Source of the DNA: Microcaldota archaeon
GTDB lineage: Archaea > Micrarchaeota > Micrarchaeia > Anstonellales > JAHKLY01
Direction of reading: 5' to 3'
Length of the DNA stretch: 64,000 bases
Assembly (NCBI GenBank): GCA_020854825.1
Contig: JAHKLY010000002.1
Coordinates: 95,487 to 159,486, forward strand
Shown: piece by piece, positions 62,844-64,000 of the stretch
Layout of the letters: each line of letters opens with the position of its first letter
How positions within the stretch are numbered: position 1 is the first letter of the stretch
Notes under the pieces: generated by a model
What the model was told of the DNA's origin: nothing
Database searches by the model: none
What the model saw: the letters and a program-made list of their open reading frames with translations, nothing else
Position numbers and translations under genes: made by a program

Positions 62844-63802
62844 AATTTGAAGAATTAAAAAATAAAAAAATACTTATTACATTTCATATTAATAGCGATA
62901 TTGATGCTGTTGCTTCTGCTTGCATTTTACAAAATATTTTAGGTAATAATATTACATTATCCAATTATGGAAGGATGGATCATGATGCAAAAAAGTTAAT
63001 TGAATTTTATAATAAAAAAATTGAAAAATGGGAAAACATTAATTTATTAGAATTCGAATATCTAATAGCAGTAGATGGACAAAATTATGGGATGTTTCCA
63101 CATCTTAAAAATAAGAAAGTTGATCTTTTAATTGACCATCATAATTCCTCAACTGAAAAAATGCAAACTAAAAATGATATTATAGACCCAAATGCAATTT
63201 CAACAACTGAAATAATATATTCCCTTATTAAAAAACAAAACATTAATATTAATTCAGAAACCGCCGAATTAATTTTATGTGGTATAATATCGGATTCATT
63301 AAGATATAAAGAAGTCTCAAAAAATTCGTTTTTATATTCAGAGGAATTAATAAAATTAATAAAAAATAAATATGAAAAACTAATAGAACTTTCAGTTCCT
63401 AGATTACCAAAAGAAGAATGTATAGGATTTATTAATTCTGCAAAAACTTTCAAATATGCAATTGAAAAAGAAATGATTATTATAACTGCAAAATGCCCTT
63501 CTTATACTGGAGATATTGCTACTGTTTTGAGTGAAACTGTGGCAGATGTGGTATTTACTACTGCACCAAAAGAACATAATACACTTATTAAAATTTCAGG
63601 AAGAACCTGGGTTGGATCAGGAGTTGAAATTACAACAATATTAAAAAAATTAGAAAAAAAATATAACGGAACTGGTGGGGGACATCCTTATGCTGCAGGT
63701 ATGGATTTTCCTGCAACTCCAGAAACCATAAATAAATTACAGAATAAAATTTTACACAACTGTATGCAGTTATCAATTAAAGAAATAAAAAAGAACAAAT
63801 AA
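62840..63802 (+). CDS. DHH-family phosphoesterase (NrnA/RecJ-like)
   Basis: A 320-residue enzyme. Metal-binding motifs: FHINSDIDAVASACIL (about 15-30), VDGQN (about 77), LIDHHNSST (DHH motif, about 98), and SDSLRYK, with the DHHA1 end GGGHPYAAGMDF (about 277). It degrades oligo- or dinucleotides in relatives, such as nanoRNA or cyclic dinucleotide products. ATG overlaps the PrsW stop by 4 bp, so translation is coupled. Confidence 0.9.
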   Translation: MKFEELKNKKILITFHINSDIDAVASACILQNILGNNITLSNYGRMDHDAKKLIEFYNKKIEKWENINLLEFEYLIAVDGQNYGMFPHLKNKKVDLLIDHHNSSTEKMQTKNDIIDPNAISTTEIIYSLIKKQNININSETAELILCGIISDSLRYKEVSKNSFLYSEELIKLIKNKYEKLIELSVPRLPKEECIGFINSAKTFKYAIEKEMIIITAKCPSYTGDIATVLSETVADVVFTTAPKEHNTLIKISGRTWVGSGVEITTILKKLEKKYNGTGGGHPYAAGMDFPATPETINKLQNKILHNCMQLSIKEIKKNK

Positions 63803-63835
63803 AAATGCTTTCATATTTAATTAACTGGGATTAAT

Positions 63836-64000
63836 ATGGCAATAAATGAAACTATTCAAGATAAAATTGAAAAATTAAATAAATTACATATTCTTGGAAT
63901 TAATCCTTATGCTTATTCTTTTAATACAAATACTAAAACCATAGATTTACATAAAACGTATGACAATAAATTAACTCCTGAAGAAAAAACAAATATAGAA
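63836..64000 (+). CDS. lysS: lysyl-tRNA synthetase, class II, N-terminal part
   Basis: The first 55 codons of a gene leaving the right edge. NETIQDKIEKLNKLHILGIN, then PYAYSF and LHKTYDNKLTPEEK match the start of class II LysRS (R/K-EKLxxLxxxGIxPYPxxF pattern). The catalytic domain lies outside the window. It starts 33 bp after the DHH gene in the same direction. Confidence 0.65.
   Translation, partial: MAINETIQDKIEKLNKLHILGINPYAYSFNTNTKTIDLHKTYDNKLTPEEKTNIE

Overview
The window is very AT-rich archaeal chromosomal DNA. The evidence is an archaeal 7S/SRP RNA, two intron-containing tRNAs with bulge-helix-bulge splice sites, archaeal-type LeuRS, TruD, TopA and membrane LonB, TATA-like boxes about 25 bp before many start codons (leaderless genes), and GGTG or GAGGTGA ribosome sites inside operons. 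Many genes are short lineage-specific helical or membrane proteins. Together these suggest a small-genome DPANN archaeon (Woesearchaeota/Pacearchaeota-like). That placement is an inference and not a marker-gene result. There is no rRNA, no CRISPR array and no recognisable insertion sequence.

Layout. 1-9.2 kb: 5' end of a Trm5-like tRNA methyltransferase, an orphan membrane protein, a wHTH/nucleotidyltransferase pair resembling a type IV toxin-antitoxin system with paired operator-like palindromes, leuS, a large Cys-rich surface protein, a KaiC-like ATPase and a HAD phosphatase. 9.3-13 kb: intron-bearing tRNA-His with hairpin repeats in its 5' flank, a secreted Cys-rich protein, a frameshifted HAD gene, topA. 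13-22.7 kb: helical proteins, truD, SRP RNA, tRNA-Ser(GCU) with a T-loop intron, a histidine phosphatase, a circularly permuted GTPase, an M23 peptidase, and an 11-codon gene with a perfect Shine-Dalgarno. 22.7-37.4 kb: small proteins, a P-type ATPase, a dUTPase/Dcd-family enzyme, an iteron-like repeat field, a stop-split zinc peptidase, a zincin/TPR cluster, mgtE, tspO, an HD gene with a nonsense codon, an ACT protein, and a ComF-like phosphoribosyltransferase.

37.4-49 kb: lipoprotein, cold-shock protein, a fused asparagine-synthase-like/Dph6 protein, an active/inactive HAD pair, a compact structured RNA, serS, tldD-tldE, lonB. 49-56 kb is the most accessory-looking part. It has two AAA_14-type ATPase genes, each preceded by short palindromes centred 32 bp apart but with unrelated palindrome sequences, an XRE-CBS regulator, and a UvrD-like helicase fused to a RecB-like Fe-S nuclease. 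56-64 kb: a surface-protein gene with a probable frameshift, two single-pass membrane proteins, then an operon of an SlyD-type isomerase, an unknown protein, a TPR-AAA+ ATPase, a PrsW-like membrane protease and a DHH phosphoesterase, ending in the start of a LysRS gene.

For follow-up I would pick the 32-bp-phased palindromes before the AAA_14 ATPases, the structured RNA at 42.5 kb with two mutually exclusive pairings, the wHTH/NTase module with covarying operators, the T-loop intron in tRNA-Ser, and the five-copy GTTTACT element at 27 kb. Four genes appear broken by single events (10.76, 27.69, 32.93 and 56.2 kb).
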